Shown: positions 42,638-51,787 of the stretch, piece after piece
Layout of the letters: the number at the start of each line of letters is the position of its first letter
Position numbering within the stretch: position 1 is the first letter of the stretch
Source of the DNA: Phyllobacterium sp. 21LDTY02-6
Lineage (GTDB): Bacteria > Pseudomonadota > Alphaproteobacteria > Rhizobiales > Rhizobiaceae
Length of the DNA stretch: 64,000 bases
Direction of reading: 5' to 3'
NCBI RefSeq assembly: GCF_023554255.2
Contig: NZ_JAMJWD020000002.1
Span: 62,001-126,000 of the forward strand
Position numbers and translations under genes: made by a program
Notes under the pieces: generated by a model
Database searches by the model: none
What the model saw: the letters and a program-made list of their open reading frames with translations, nothing else
Told to the model about the DNA's origin: nothing

Positions 42638-43393
42638 ATGTCCAGGATTCTTGCTAAGGTCGCAATTATAGCGGTCGTCTCGACGGCCTTCTCGCTGGCC
42701 ATCACCGGCACGATCATGACCGCCAATGGCATCTATCACAAAATCGGCTATGTCATTGCCGCGGTCTGCCCCCTGCTCATATCGCCGCCGATCTCGCTCA
42801 TCGTCCTCTGGCAGTCCGAAAAGCTGAAGCGTGCGCTGGAAGCGCTGCGTCTGGTCAAGGAGGAACTCGAGGCGACGAACGCCAAGCTTTTCGAAAAGTC
42901 GACACGCGACAGCATGACGGGAATGCTCAACAGGGAAGCGTTTTTCAACCATGTCAATCATGTGCGCTCCCGCCAGGCCTGTTCGCTGCTGATCATCGAC
43001 GTCGATCATTTCAAGAAGATCAACGACGTTCACGGACATTATGTCGGCGATGCCGCGCTGATGGCGATCGCGCGCTGCATATGCGATTGCATGGGCATCG
43101 ATGGAATAACGGGCCGTATCGGCGGAGAGGAATTCGGTGTGTGCCTGCTCACCGACAATCCATCCACGGTGGAGGCAATCGCCGAGGATATTCGCAGGGA
43201 AGTCGGCCAGCTGGTATTCGTCACCACCGACGACACGCCCGTGGCTCTCAGCGTCAGCATCGGCGGTTCTGCCGATATTTCATCCGATACGGTGGCAGAC
43301 CACTTCCAGATCGCCGACAGGAAGCTCTACGAGGCGAAGCGGCACGGACGCAATTGCGTGTTCATCCATGCCAACTTCCGCAAGGCCGCGTGA
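42638..43393 (+). CDS. Membrane-anchored diguanylate cyclase (GGEEF)
   Basis: A 251-residue protein with two N-terminal membrane helices (about 5-25 and 35-57), a short coiled coil (about 60-88) and a GGDEF domain with the active GGEEF sequence at 162-166. Such enzymes make c-di-GMP from GTP. The usual RxxD inhibitory site five residues before GGEEF is replaced by GIDG, so product inhibition through the I-site is not expected. No sensory domain is evident beyond the membrane pair. It stands alone between the HAD gene and argB (convergent, 9-base gap). Confidence 0.88.
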   Translation: MSRILAKVAIIAVVSTAFSLAITGTIMTANGIYHKIGYVIAAVCPLLISPPISLIVLWQSEKLKRALEALRLVKEELEATNAKLFEKSTRDSMTGMLNREAFFNHVNHVRSRQACSLLIIDVDHFKKINDVHGHYVGDAALMAIARCICDCMGIDGITGRIGGEEFGVCLLTDNPSTVEAIAEDIRREVGQLVFVTTDDTPVALSVSIGGSADISSDTVADHFQIADRKLYEAKRHGRNCVFIHANFRKAA

Positions 43394-43402
43394 CGCAATC
43401 GC

Positions 43403-44305
43403 TTACGGGACGATCAGCGTTCCCGCGCCGCGCTCCGTGAACAATTCGAGCAGAACCGAGTGCGGCGTCTTGCCGTTGAGGATGACCACGCCTTCGACGC
43501 CGCGATTGATCGCATCGATGCAGGTTTCGACCTTGGGGATCATTCCGCCGGATATCGTGCCGTCCTTGATGAGTGCCCGCGCCTGGCCGACCGACAGTTC
43601 CTTGATCAGTTCCTTGTTCTTGTCGAGAACGCCCGGAACATCGGTGAGGAACAGCAGCCGTGAAGCAGCAAGGGCGCCGGCAATCGCGCCCGCAAACGTG
43701 TCGGCATTGATATTATAGGTGTTACCGTCACGCCCGGGGGCGACGGGGGCGATGACCGGGATCATTTCGGAGCGCGCCAGCAGATCGAGCAGGGTCCGGT
43801 CGACCTCGATGGGCTCGCCGACGAAACCGAGATCGACAATCTTCTCTATGTTGGAATCCGGGTCGATGATGGTCTTCTTGGCCTTTTCGGCGAAGACCAT
43901 GTTGCCATCCTTGCCGCAAAGCCCGATGGCCCATTCGCCCTCCGCATTGATCAGGGCGACGATCTCCTTGTTGATGGAGCCGGCCAGCACCATCTCGACG
44001 ATTTCGAGGGTCTTGGCATCGGTGACGCGCAGTCCGCCTTCGAACTTCGATTCAATGCCCATGCGCGACAGCATCGAGGCGATCTGCGGTCCGCCGCCAT
44101 GGACGACGATGGGGTTGATCCCCGATTGCTTCAGCAGCGCGACATCGCGCGCAAAGGCCTTGCCGAGCGCAGCGTCACCCATGGCGTGGCCGCCATACTT
44201 CACGACGACGGTCTTGTTCTCATAGCGCTGCATATAGGGCAATGCAGCCGACAACAGGCTTGCCTGGACTTCGGCTGAACGGTCGGCTTCAATCGCGGAT
44301 GACAT
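43403..44305 (-). CDS. argB: Acetylglutamate kinase
   Basis: ArgB phosphorylates N-acetylglutamate in arginine biosynthesis. The 300-residue amino acid kinase has [12 protein letters not shown] (nucleotide binding) near residue 35, VHGGGPQI (about 68), the FEGGLRVTD region and [18 protein letters not shown] near the acetylglutamate site. An N-terminal helix of about 20 residues is present, as in arginine-inhibitable hexameric forms. The adjacency to engB-yidC-rnpA-rpmH is conserved in Rhizobiales. A 9-bp inverted repeat (44370-44404) lies 65 bases upstream. Confidence 0.97.
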   Translation of the reverse strand: MSSAIEADRSAEVQASLLSAALPYMQRYENKTVVVKYGGHAMGDAALGKAFARDVALLKQSGINPIVVHGGGPQIASMLSRMGIESKFEGGLRVTDAKTLEIVEMVLAGSINKEIVALINAEGEWAIGLCGKDGNMVFAEKAKKTIIDPDSNIEKIVDLGFVGEPIEVDRTLLDLLARSEMIPVIAPVAPGRDGNTYNINADTFAGAIAGALAASRLLFLTDVPGVLDKNKELIKELSVGQARALIKDGTISGGMIPKVETCIDAINRGVEGVVILNGKTPHSVLLELFTERGAGTLIVP

Positions 44306-44369
44306 GGTGGGGACGACTCCATCGTGCGAGGATGCAGCTACTTAGCGTTAAAGTCCGCTCGGGGCAAAT

Positions 44370-44404
44370 GGCTTTTCCCCTCGATTCGAAGTTTTGGAAA
44401 AGCC
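44370..44404 (-). repeat. Inverted repeat in the engB-argB spacer
   Basis: Arms GGCTTTTCC and GGAAAAGCC (9 bp, perfect) with a 17-base loop that contains TTCGAA. It lies 13-48 bases after the engB stop and before argB on the minus strand. There is no U tract directly after it, so it is an attenuator or leader structure candidate rather than a clear terminator. Confidence 0.5.
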
Positions 44405-44417
44405 GCCGGAAAGGTGC

Positions 44418-45086
44418 TTATTCTTCCAGCAATCTGGCGATGGCCGCCCTGAGTTCATCGAGGCCGGTGCCTTTTTCCGAGGATGTCGCGATGATCTCCG
44501 GATAGGCCGCGGCGCGCTTGCGAATGAGCCCGGCAGTGGCCTCCATCAGGCGCGGCACGCCGGCCGGCTTGATCTTGTCGATCTTGGTCAGGACGACCTG
44601 ATACGACACGGCGGCCTTGTCGAGCAGGTCAAGCACTTCCGCGTCGTTCTTCTTGATGCCGTGGCGCGCATCGATGAGGAGGTAGACGCGCTTCAGCGTG
44701 GTACGGCCGCGCAGATAGTCGAATACGAGCCTCGTCCAGGCGTCCACTTGCTCCTTGGGCGCTTCGGCGAAACCGTAGCCCGGCATGTCCACCACGGCGA
44801 GCGGCGGCAGGTCCATTCCCTCCCCCGAATAGCCCTCGGGCACGAAGTAATTAAGTTCCTGCGTGCGGCCGGGCGTATTGGATGTGCGGGCGAGGTTCTT
44901 CTGGCCGATAATGCCGTTGATCAGCGAAGACTTGCCGACATTGGAGCGCCCGGCAAAGGCGATCTCGAGCGGTCCCTCCGGCGGCAGGAACTTCATCGAG
45001 GGGACGCCGCGGATGAAAACCCATCCTTGGGCAAAGAGCATGCGGCCCTTTTCGATCAACTGCGTCCTGGCCTGTTCTTCGCTCAC
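44418..45086 (-). CDS. engB: Ribosome biogenesis GTP-binding protein EngB (YihA/YsxC)
   Basis: The 222-residue GTPase is needed for 50S subunit assembly and cell division. G1 [10 protein letters not shown] (about residue 46), G2/G3 with VDMPGYGFA, and G4 TKIDK are all present. The GTP-binding loop sequence [12 protein letters not shown] is the family signature. It is 126 bases after yidC, with the yidC terminator in between, and 112 before argB. Its downstream partner and upstream spacing suggest its own promoter in 45087-45160. Confidence 0.96.
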   Translation of the reverse strand: MSEEQARTQLIEKGRMLFAQGWVFIRGVPSMKFLPPEGPLEIAFAGRSNVGKSSLINGIIGQKNLARTSNTPGRTQELNYFVPEGYSGEGMDLPPLAVVDMPGYGFAEAPKEQVDAWTRLVFDYLRGRTTLKRVYLLIDARHGIKKNDAEVLDLLDKAAVSYQVVLTKIDKIKPAGVPRLMEATAGLIRKRAAAYPEIIATSSEKGTGLDELRAAIARLLEE

Positions 45087-45160
45087 TTGCTGTTCCTGTC
45101 CGGCGGTCTATCCGCCTGCTTTCGATAATAAGCAGGCGATTGTCAACCTGCATCGCAAGC

Positions 45161-45186
45161 AAAAGGCCCCGCCGCGGCAGGGCCTT
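45161..45186 (-). terminator. Rho-independent terminator of yidC
   Basis: Arms AAGGCCC... and ...GGGCCTT form a GC-rich stem of 7 to 11 bp (inner GCCG/CGGC extension). On the minus strand it is followed by TTTTGC and lies 27 bases after the yidC stop. Confidence 0.82.
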
Positions 45187-45212
45187 GCTGATGCTTGAGG
45201 GGTTCGCCGGGC

Positions 45213-47039
45213 CTATTCGGCCGGCTTGGGCTTCTTGCGGATCATCGCGATCAGATTGTCCCAGAGCTCCACCTTCACCCCCTGGCGCTTCATGATGATC
45301 GCCTGCTGGATGATGGAGAGCGTGTTGTTCCATGCCCAGTAGATGACCAGGCCTGCCGGGAAGCTCGCCAGCATGAAGGTGAAGATCAACGGCATCCAGT
45401 TGAAGATCATCTGCTGGGTCGGATCCGGCGGTGTCGGGTTCATCCGCATCTGCAGGAACATGGTGACGCCCATGATGAGCGGCCAGACGCCGATCATCAG
45501 GAAGGCCGGCACCGCCCAGGGCAGAAGGCCGAAAAGATTGAAGATCGAGGTCGGATCCGGAGCGGCCAGATCCTGAATCCAGCCGAAGAAGGGCGCGTGA
45601 CGCATTTCGATCGTCACATAGAGCACCTTGTATAGCGCGAAGAATACCGGGATCTGGATCAGGATCGGCCAGCAACCGGCAATGGGATTGATCTTCTCGG
45701 TCTTGTAGAGCTCCATCAGCGCCTGCTGCTGCTTGACCTTGTCATCCGCATATTTCTCGCGGATCTCGGTCATCTTCGGCTGAACCAGCTTCATGCGCGC
45801 CATCGAGGCGTATGATTTGTTGGCAAGCGGGAAGAAGAAAGCCTTCAGGATGACGGTCACGACCAGGATCGCCACGCCGAAATTGCCGATCGCCTTATAG
45901 AGATAATCGATCAGGTAGAACATCGGCTTGGTGATGAAGTAGAACCAGCCCCAGTCGATCAGGAGATCGAACTGGCGGATGTTGCGTTCCTTTTCATAGG
46001 TGTTGATGCGCCCGACTTCCTTCGCGCCGGCAAAGACGAGGTTCTCGATCGTCGCCGACTGACCGGGCTCGATCGTGGTCGGATCGGAGAGGTAGTCGCT
46101 CTGGTAGCGCGGGCGGCCTTCCTGGAAATAGGAAATCCGTGCCTGGAACGGCTTGGCCGTCGACGGGATGAGCGTTGTCGCCCAATATTTGTCGGTGATG
46201 CCGATCCAGCCGCCCGTGGAGGATTTGGGCGGCGAAACTTCCTTTTCGTCCTCGATGGCCGAGAACTTGTACTCGATGAGGCCTTCCTCGCCGACGACGC
46301 CGATCGGGCCTTCGTGCAGGACATAGGTGCTGGCATGGGCGGGCTTGGAGAAGCGCGTCACCCGGCCGTAGGAGGCGAGCGATACCGGAGCGCCGGACGC
46401 ATTCGTCACGGTGTCCTTGACGCTGAACATGTAATTGTCGTCGACCGAATAGGTGCGCTTGAAGGTCAGGCCCTTTTCGTTGGTGAATGCCAGCGTCACC
46501 GGTGTGGCCGGCGTCAGCCTGTCATTGCCCTCGACGCTCCAGACGGTAGCGGGCCCGGGAACGGTTCCCGTCGTGTCGTTGGGAATGAAGCCGATTTCGG
46601 CGAACTGGCCGTCGGCCAGTTGCTCGGGGCTGAGCAGTTGGATGTTGGGCGACCGGTCGTCGACGGTCTCGTGGTAGCGCTTCAGCTGCAAATCGTCGAG
46701 GCGGGCGCCCTTCAGGCTGATGGACCCGCTGAGGCTCGGCGTATCGAGCGCCACGCGGCTGCTCTGGCCGAGCGCTGCATCGCGCGTCATCGAGCCTGCC
46801 TGCGCCGGATCCTGTGTCTGGCCGGGAATATTGGCGCCTGGCGCCGTCGTGCCTTCCGGATTGGTGCCGGCAGGCGTGCTTGCCTGGCCGTCGACGCGCG
46901 TCTGTCCTTGCCGCGTGGCCTCGATCTGGGCCTGTTCGCGCTGCGCTTCGACCCGGGGGTTCATGTAGAACACCTGCCAAAGCGTCAGAATCACAATGGA
47001 CAAGGCAATGGTGATAAAGAAATTACGGTTCGTTTCCAT
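45213..47039 (-). CDS. yidC: Membrane protein insertase YidC
   Basis: YidC inserts and folds inner-membrane proteins, alone or with Sec. The 608-residue protein has an N-terminal helix (about 6-21), a long periplasmic beta domain (about 40-350, with a Gly/Thr/Pro-rich stretch at 45-85), and five C-terminal helices. The conserved Arg-containing groove helix is in FFFPLANKSYASMARMK and the following NPIAGCWPILIQIPVFFALYKVL block is the family signature. A basic C-tail ends the protein. It is 31 bases after rnpA on the same strand, in the rpmH-rnpA-yidC order. Confidence 0.97.
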   Translation of the reverse strand: METNRNFFITIALSIVILTLWQVFYMNPRVEAQREQAQIEATRQGQTRVDGQASTPAGTNPEGTTAPGANIPGQTQDPAQAGSMTRDAALGQSSRVALDTPSLSGSISLKGARLDDLQLKRYHETVDDRSPNIQLLSPEQLADGQFAEIGFIPNDTTGTVPGPATVWSVEGNDRLTPATPVTLAFTNEKGLTFKRTYSVDDNYMFSVKDTVTNASGAPVSLASYGRVTRFSKPAHASTYVLHEGPIGVVGEEGLIEYKFSAIEDEKEVSPPKSSTGGWIGITDKYWATTLIPSTAKPFQARISYFQEGRPRYQSDYLSDPTTIEPGQSATIENLVFAGAKEVGRINTYEKERNIRQFDLLIDWGWFYFITKPMFYLIDYLYKAIGNFGVAILVVTVILKAFFFPLANKSYASMARMKLVQPKMTEIREKYADDKVKQQQALMELYKTEKINPIAGCWPILIQIPVFFALYKVLYVTIEMRHAPFFGWIQDLAAPDPTSIFNLFGLLPWAVPAFLMIGVWPLIMGVTMFLQMRMNPTPPDPTQQMIFNWMPLIFTFMLASFPAGLVIYWAWNNTLSIIQQAIIMKRQGVKVELWDNLIAMIRKKPKPAE

Positions 47040-47070
47040 TGTCAGTCCTTGGGTCGGGTTCCAGAGCCCA

Positions 47071-47433
47071 TCAGGGCTTCGGCGAACGCCGGGTCATAGA
47101 TTTCCGGGAGACCCGTTTCGCGAGTTCCCGCGTCAGTTCCGCGAAAGGCGCATTCAGGGCATCGCGGCGAGCAACGATGACATAATCCGTTCCATCGGCC
47201 ATGTCATCAGCGACATTGACACGCACCGCCTCTTTCAGGCGCCGCTTGATGCGGTTGCGCAGAACGGCATTGCCATTCTTCTTGGTGACCGTGAAGCCGA
47301 CGCGGGGCGGCCCATCGGCCTCCGGTCGCTCCCTGATCTCGACGAGGAAAAACGGGCCACGCCGCTTTTCACCGTTTCGGACAGCCAAAAACTCCGCTCT
47401 CTTGCGAAGGCGGAGTGGCTTGATCTTATTCAT
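47071..47433 (-). CDS. rnpA: Ribonuclease P protein component
   Basis: RnpA is the small basic subunit that helps the RNase P ribozyme process tRNA 5' ends. The 120-residue protein has [13 protein letters not shown] at the start, the family RNR motif in [17 protein letters not shown] (about residues 50-66) and the [15 protein letters not shown] end. Length is typical (110-135). It is 37 bases after rpmH and 31 before yidC. The yidD gene found between rnpA and yidC in many bacteria is absent here. Confidence 0.95.
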   Translation of the reverse strand: MNKIKPLRLRKRAEFLAVRNGEKRRGPFFLVEIRERPEADGPPRVGFTVTKKNGNAVLRNRIKRRLKEAVRVNVADDMADGTDYVIVARRDALNAPFAELTRELAKRVSRKSMTRRSPKP

Positions 47434-47470
47434 AGTCTAATGCCAGCCGCGCAATGTGCGCGGACCGTCC

Positions 47471-47605
47471 TTAGGCTGAAAGCCGCTTGCGGCCGCGAGC
47501 CCGGCGGGCAGCAATTACCTTGCGGCCGCCAGCAGTTGCCATGCGGGCGCGAAACCCGTGACGACGTGCGCGAACAAGTTTGGATGGCTGATAAGTACGC
47601 TTCAT
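47471..47605 (-). CDS. rpmH: 50S ribosomal protein L34
   Basis: The 44-codon frame encodes [15 protein letters not shown]..., a very basic protein ending in GRKRLSA, the full L34 family length and signature (the [16 protein letters not shown] core). L34 is a small 50S protein near the exit tunnel. It is the first gene of rpmH-rnpA-yidC, preceded by a good sigma70-type promoter at 47731-47759 and a leader of about 120 bases. Confidence 0.95.
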   Translation of the reverse strand: MKRTYQPSKLVRARRHGFRARMATAGGRKVIAARRARGRKRLSA

Positions 47606-47730
47606 TTGTTAAATACCGCGGTGTGCGGCCCTTCTTGTGGTCTGTTCTTTGACAGGAGCATATCAGGACCGCCATTTGGTGCGAACACCGCTAATGCGTC
47701 TCGTGGGGCGGTCAACCCGGACGTGCGCGG

Positions 47731-47759
47731 CTTATAGAGGCGCATGGTCGATAAGTCAA
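47731..47759 (-). promoter_or_regulatory. Promoter of rpmH-rnpA-yidC
   Basis: On the minus strand, -35 TTGACT (47759-47754), a 17-base spacer and -10 TATAAG (47736-47731), nearly consensus for the vegetative sigma factor. The predicted start is about 120 bases upstream of rpmH, in the 250-base divergent region shared with the sensor kinase gene. Confidence 0.7.
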
Positions 47760-47806
47760 TTGATGCAGTACCGAATCGAAATAGGCAAAAGACCGGAACT
47801 GATTTA

Positions 47807-47836
47807 TTGTGCCTTTAAACAATAGACCTACATAAT
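47807..47836 (+). promoter_or_regulatory. Candidate promoter of the sensor kinase gene
   Basis: TTGTGC, an 18-base spacer and CATAAT on the plus strand, ending 19 bases before the kinase ATG. The match is moderate and the resulting leader very short. Confidence 0.35.
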
Positions 47837-47855
47837 CCGGGTCGATGGAGCATGA

Positions 47856-49355
47856 ATGGCGTCAACTCAGGATCATACGGAAAATGGCGACACGCCCGCT
47901 TCGGCGCGTCCATTGCCCGTCTTGAAGCGGCTTTCCGGCAAGCTGCTGCTCCTGACGCTGCTTTTCGGGCTGATCGCCGAGATCATGATCTTCGTTCCGA
48001 CCATCGCCGACATGCGCATGCGCTGGCTGGCGGACCGCCTGAACACCGTCGCCGCGGCGAGCGTGGTTCTCGCTGCCAGCGACGCCGACGACGTGCCGCA
48101 ATCGGTGCAGAACGACGTATTGCTCGCGACCGGCACCAAGGCGATCGCGCTGCGTGAGAAAGGCGCCTCGCGGCTGCTCGCGGTCGCGGACATGCCCTCG
48201 AAAGTGGCGCGGCACATAGACATGACGGTGACCGACCCGGTGACGATGATCCGCGACGCCTTCGATGAGCTCATCAATGGCGGCAATCGCGTCATCCGCG
48301 TCTATGGGCCGATCGGCGACACCGGCAAGGTCATCGAACTCCTGACTTCCGATACGCCATTGCGCAATGCGATGCTGCTCTATGCCCGCAATGTGGCGCT
48401 GATATCCCTGTTCATCTCGGTGATCACCGCCACGCTGGTCTTCCTCGCCATCAGCCGCATGCTGATCACGCCGATCCAGCGCATGACGACGAACATGCTT
48501 GAATTCGCGCAGGCGCCGGACGATCCGCAAAGGATCATCACGCCGGACGAGCGCGAGGACGAGCTTGGGATCGCGCAGCGGGAACTGAGTTCCATGCAGC
48601 GGCAATTGCAGCGCACGCTTGCGGAACAGAAACATCTCGCCGATCTCGGTCTCGCCGTCTCCAAGATCAATCACGACATGCGCAACATATTGGCATCGGC
48701 ACAATTGATGTCGGATCACCTCGCCCATAGCAGCGATCCCGCCATTCAGCGCTTCATTCCCAAGCTGGTGCGCACCATCGACCGCGCCGTGCATTATTCG
48801 CAGGCGGTCCTCGCCTATGGCGCGACGCAGGAAGCGCCGCCACAGCGTCGGCGCGTCAATCTCCACACCATCGTGCGCGATGTCGAGGACATGCTGGATC
48901 TCGACGCCAAGTCCAATATCGAGTTCAAGAACCTCGTGCCGGAAAACTTCGAGATCGACGTCGATCCCGACCAGTTCTTCCGCGTCATCTCGAATTTGTG
49001 CCGCAATTCGATCGAGGCGATGGCCGCCGATACAAGGAGCGATCCCGCCATCATCAAGCGCCTGACGATCACCGCGGGGCAGATCGGCGCAACGTCGATC
49101 ATCGGCGTGGAAGATACGGGACCGGGCCTGCCTGCCAAGGCACGCGACAACCTCTTCACGGCGTTCAAGGGCTCGGCGCGGTCCGGCGGCACCGGGCTTG
49201 GCCTCGCCATCGTGCACGAGCTGGTGCGTGCCCATGGCGGCACGATCGAACTGCGCGACGGCGATGGACCCGGAACGAGCTTCGAGATCAGGATTCCAGA
49301 CCAGCCGGTGTCACTCACGGAGTGGCGCTCGCGCCGCAATACCGCCTCGCATTAG
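47856..49355 (+). CDS. Sensor histidine kinase, orphan
   Basis: The 499-residue protein has two membrane helices (about 28-50 and 170-195) bounding a periplasmic sensor domain of about 120 residues, then a HAMP linker (about 200-250), a dimerisation/phosphoacceptor helix with KINHDMRNIL (His about residue 272), and a HATPase domain with the N box NLCRNSIEAM, G1 EDTGPGLP and G2 GTGLGLAIV. The H box HDMRN is less common than the usual HELRTP. The phosphoacceptor and ATP-binding residues are intact. No response regulator gene is beside it: it lies between rpmH (divergent) and a cardiolipin synthase-like gene 73 bases downstream. The signal is unknown. Confidence 0.88.
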   Translation: MASTQDHTENGDTPASARPLPVLKRLSGKLLLLTLLFGLIAEIMIFVPTIADMRMRWLADRLNTVAAASVVLAASDADDVPQSVQNDVLLATGTKAIALREKGASRLLAVADMPSKVARHIDMTVTDPVTMIRDAFDELINGGNRVIRVYGPIGDTGKVIELLTSDTPLRNAMLLYARNVALISLFISVITATLVFLAISRMLITPIQRMTTNMLEFAQAPDDPQRIITPDEREDELGIAQRELSSMQRQLQRTLAEQKHLADLGLAVSKINHDMRNILASAQLMSDHLAHSSDPAIQRFIPKLVRTIDRAVHYSQAVLAYGATQEAPPQRRRVNLHTIVRDVEDMLDLDAKSNIEFKNLVPENFEIDVDPDQFFRVISNLCRNSIEAMAADTRSDPAIIKRLTITAGQIGATSIIGVEDTGPGLPAKARDNLFTAFKGSARSGGTGLGLAIVHELVRAHGGTIELRDGDGPGTSFEIRIPDQPVSLTEWRSRRNTASH

Positions 49356-49428
49356 AACCTTCATGGCTGTGCCATCCGGAACCGTGCCGCTTCTATTCAA
49401 CCGTGAAAGGCTCTAGAGTTGAGCATCG

Positions 49429-50889
49429 ATGTCTGACTACCTCCCGACCTACTGGCCGCAAATCCTCTTCGTGCTCTCATTCGTACTGGGGGTGCCGGCG
49501 GCCATCCATGCCACCATGACCAAGGAAGAGGTGCGGGCCGCCATCGGGTGGGTCGGCGTGATCGTCCTGTCGCCGGTCATCGGCGCGTTGATCTATGCGG
49601 TGGTGGGCATAAACCGCATCCGCCGCTCCTCTATCTCCTCCCAGCGCCGCTTTCTGCACGAAATCGGCCAGGGGCAATTCCTCCGCTACGATGCGAGCGA
49701 GCAGAATGTGCTCGACCGGTTCGAGAAGCGCTTCGCCGCGATGAAGACCCTTGGCGACCGCGTCAGCCGCTGCAAGCTGACGACAGGCAATGACATAACC
49801 ATGCTGCAAAGCGGCGATGACGCCTATCGCGCCATGATCGACGCGATAAATGCCGCGAAACGCAGCATTCTGGTCGAAACCTATATTTTCGACCGCGACA
49901 AGATCGGGCTGCGCTTCGCCGATGCGCTGATCGCCGCAGCAAAGCGCGGCGTCCAGGTGCGCGTGCTCATCGATGCCGTCGGCGCACGATATTCGATACC
50001 CAGCATTGTCGGCTATCTGTCGAGGCGCGGCGTGAGGGTCGATGTCTTCAATGGCAACATCATCATGGGGCTGCGGCTCCCCTATGCCAATCTTCGCACC
50101 CACCGCAAGATCATCGTCATCGATGGCCGGAAGGCCTTTACCGGCGGAATGAATATCCGTGCGGGATTTTCGGCGGAGATCGTCGGCGAGGACAATGCCC
50201 GCGATACGCATTTCGAACTGACCGGGCCGATCATCACCGACCTGTTCCACATCGCTTCCGAGGACTGGCGCTTTGCCACTGGAGAACGGCTTGCCGGCGA
50301 AGCCTGGCATATCGCCACGCCGGAGAAGCAGCCGGGGGAGCGCGTCTTCATCCGTGCCGTGCCCTCGGGCCCCGACAAGAGCCTCGAAGCCAATCACCGC
50401 ATGCTGATGGGCGCCTTTTCCATCGCCCAGAGCCATATTCGCATCATGTCGCCCTATTTCCTGCCCGACCGCGAGCTTATCAGTGCGCTCGTGACCGCCG
50501 CCCGCCGCGGAGTCGAGGTCGATATCGTCATCCCCTCGATCAACAATCTCAAGCTGGTCGATAGGGCGATGACGGCGCAGTTCGACCAGATATTGAAGAG
50601 CCATTGCCGGATCTGGCGCGCAAGCGGCAATTTCAACCATTCGAAGCTTTTGGCGGTGGATGGCACCTGGGCCTATGTCGGCTCCTCAAACCTCGACCCG
50701 CGCTCGCTGCGCCTTAATTTCGAGGTCGATCTCGAAGTTCTGGACGCCGAATTCGCCGCCCACGTCGTCCATCTCGTCGAGCACGCCATGGAGGGAGCAA
50801 CCCCGGTTCTGCTGCAGGAATTGCGCGCGCGCTCGTTCTGGGTGCGCCTCATCGACCGGATTATCTGGCTAGGCTCGCCCTATCTGTAA
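49429..50889 (+). CDS. cls: Cardiolipin synthase-like phospholipase D protein
   Basis: Cardiolipin synthases join two phosphatidylglycerol molecules, or use PE, in the inner membrane. The 486-residue protein has two N-terminal helices (about 7-25 and 38-58) and two PLD domains with HKD motifs: HRKIIVIDGRKAFTGGMN (about residue 225) and HSKLLAVDGTWAYVGSSNLD (about residue 404). The N-terminal membrane pair and length (480-490) fit the ClsA form. It is 73 bases after the sensor kinase on the same strand. The 3' end overlaps by 29 bases the convergent EEP gene; in E. coli the ybhP EEP gene also adjoins clsB. Confidence 0.9.
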   Translation: MSDYLPTYWPQILFVLSFVLGVPAAIHATMTKEEVRAAIGWVGVIVLSPVIGALIYAVVGINRIRRSSISSQRRFLHEIGQGQFLRYDASEQNVLDRFEKRFAAMKTLGDRVSRCKLTTGNDITMLQSGDDAYRAMIDAINAAKRSILVETYIFDRDKIGLRFADALIAAAKRGVQVRVLIDAVGARYSIPSIVGYLSRRGVRVDVFNGNIIMGLRLPYANLRTHRKIIVIDGRKAFTGGMNIRAGFSAEIVGEDNARDTHFELTGPIITDLFHIASEDWRFATGERLAGEAWHIATPEKQPGERVFIRAVPSGPDKSLEANHRMLMGAFSIAQSHIRIMSPYFLPDRELISALVTAARRGVEVDIVIPSINNLKLVDRAMTAQFDQILKSHCRIWRASGNFNHSKLLAVDGTWAYVGSSNLDPRSLRLNFEVDLEVLDAEFAAHVVHLVEHAMEGATPVLLQELRARSFWVRLIDRIIWLGSPYL

Positions 50890-51721
50890 CGGCCAGCGCC
50901 GGCAGAGCATCCTTGAGCGCGATGTGAGCCTTTATCGGCAGGTGATCCGACGCCACGCGTGCGAGCGGCGTGTCATGCACCTCGATGGCGCTGACGAGTT
51001 CATGCGGATGGCCCAATATGCGGTCGAGCGCGAGCACCGGAAAGCGCGACGGGAAGCTCGGCACCGCATTCCGGGCCGGATCGAACATCGGCCTGAGGAA
51101 ATGCAGCGACGATCCCTTGCCGACACGCCATTCATTCAGATCGCCGATCAGCAGCGTCGGCCGCGTCGGGTCTGCGGCAACCGCATTGAGGATTGCTTCC
51201 GATTGCTGCTGCCGTGAATGTTTGAGCAGGCCGAAATGGGCGGCAATGATGCGCAAGGGGCCGGTGGCGACATCGATATCGACGACAAGCGCGCCCCGCG
51301 GTTCGAGCCCCGGCAGAACCAGCTGCTGCACCCGCCGCACCGCGCCCTCGCGGAACAGAAGCAGATTGCCGTGCCATCCATGGCCCTGCGGATAGAGAGA
51401 AGTCACCGGAACCGGGATGAGGCTGTTTTCGCGGTGCAGCCGCTCGAGGTTGAGGAGACCGCTGCGCTCGCCGAAGCGCTTGTCCGCTTCCTGTATGGCG
51501 ATGATGTCGGCGCCGATCTCGCCGATCACCCGCGCCACCCGATCAGGATCGAAGCGCTTGTCGACACCGATACATTTGTGAACATTGTACGAGGCGATGA
51601 GCAGGTCGCCACGCAGCGCGCGCTCGATGGTGGCGGAGCGTCTGTGGCGGTTCCTGACGGCCGCTAGGATGCTGGCTGACACGCTGGGCTTTGACTGCCG
51701 CGCAGGCTTCTTGCTGTCCAT
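50861..51721 (-). CDS. Endonuclease/exonuclease/phosphatase (EEP) family protein
   Basis: The 286-residue protein has the EEP fold signatures LLIASYNVHKCIG (Asn), AIQEADKRFG (catalytic Glu), AAHFGLLKHSRQQQ, LIGDLNEWR and SDHLPIKAHI (catalytic His/Asp). EEP enzymes cleave phosphodiesters in DNA, RNA or lipids such as inositol phospholipids. A basic N-terminus of about 40 residues lacks a signal peptide. It converges on and overlaps the cardiolipin synthase-like gene by 29 bases, an association also seen in E. coli clsB-ybhP (ybhO-ybhP), so a role in phospholipid turnover is possible but unproven. Confidence 0.85.
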   Translation of the reverse strand: MDSKKPARQSKPSVSASILAAVRNRHRRSATIERALRGDLLIASYNVHKCIGVDKRFDPDRVARVIGEIGADIIAIQEADKRFGERSGLLNLERLHRENSLIPVPVTSLYPQGHGWHGNLLLFREGAVRRVQQLVLPGLEPRGALVVDIDVATGPLRIIAAHFGLLKHSRQQQSEAILNAVAADPTRPTLLIGDLNEWRVGKGSSLHFLRPMFDPARNAVPSFPSRFPVLALDRILGHPHELVSAIEVHDTPLARVASDHLPIKAHIALKDALPALAVTDRASLAR

Positions 51722-51787
51722 TCACAAGAGATAGGTCCACATCCCCTGATTGGCAAGCAAAGACGTCGTCGTCCGGCCGCAAAGCGG

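Noticed and set aside
47606-47855. Small open frames in the rpmH-sensor kinase gap
   Set aside because: They lack ribosome binding sites and cover the promoter elements; the region is better explained as divergent promoters.
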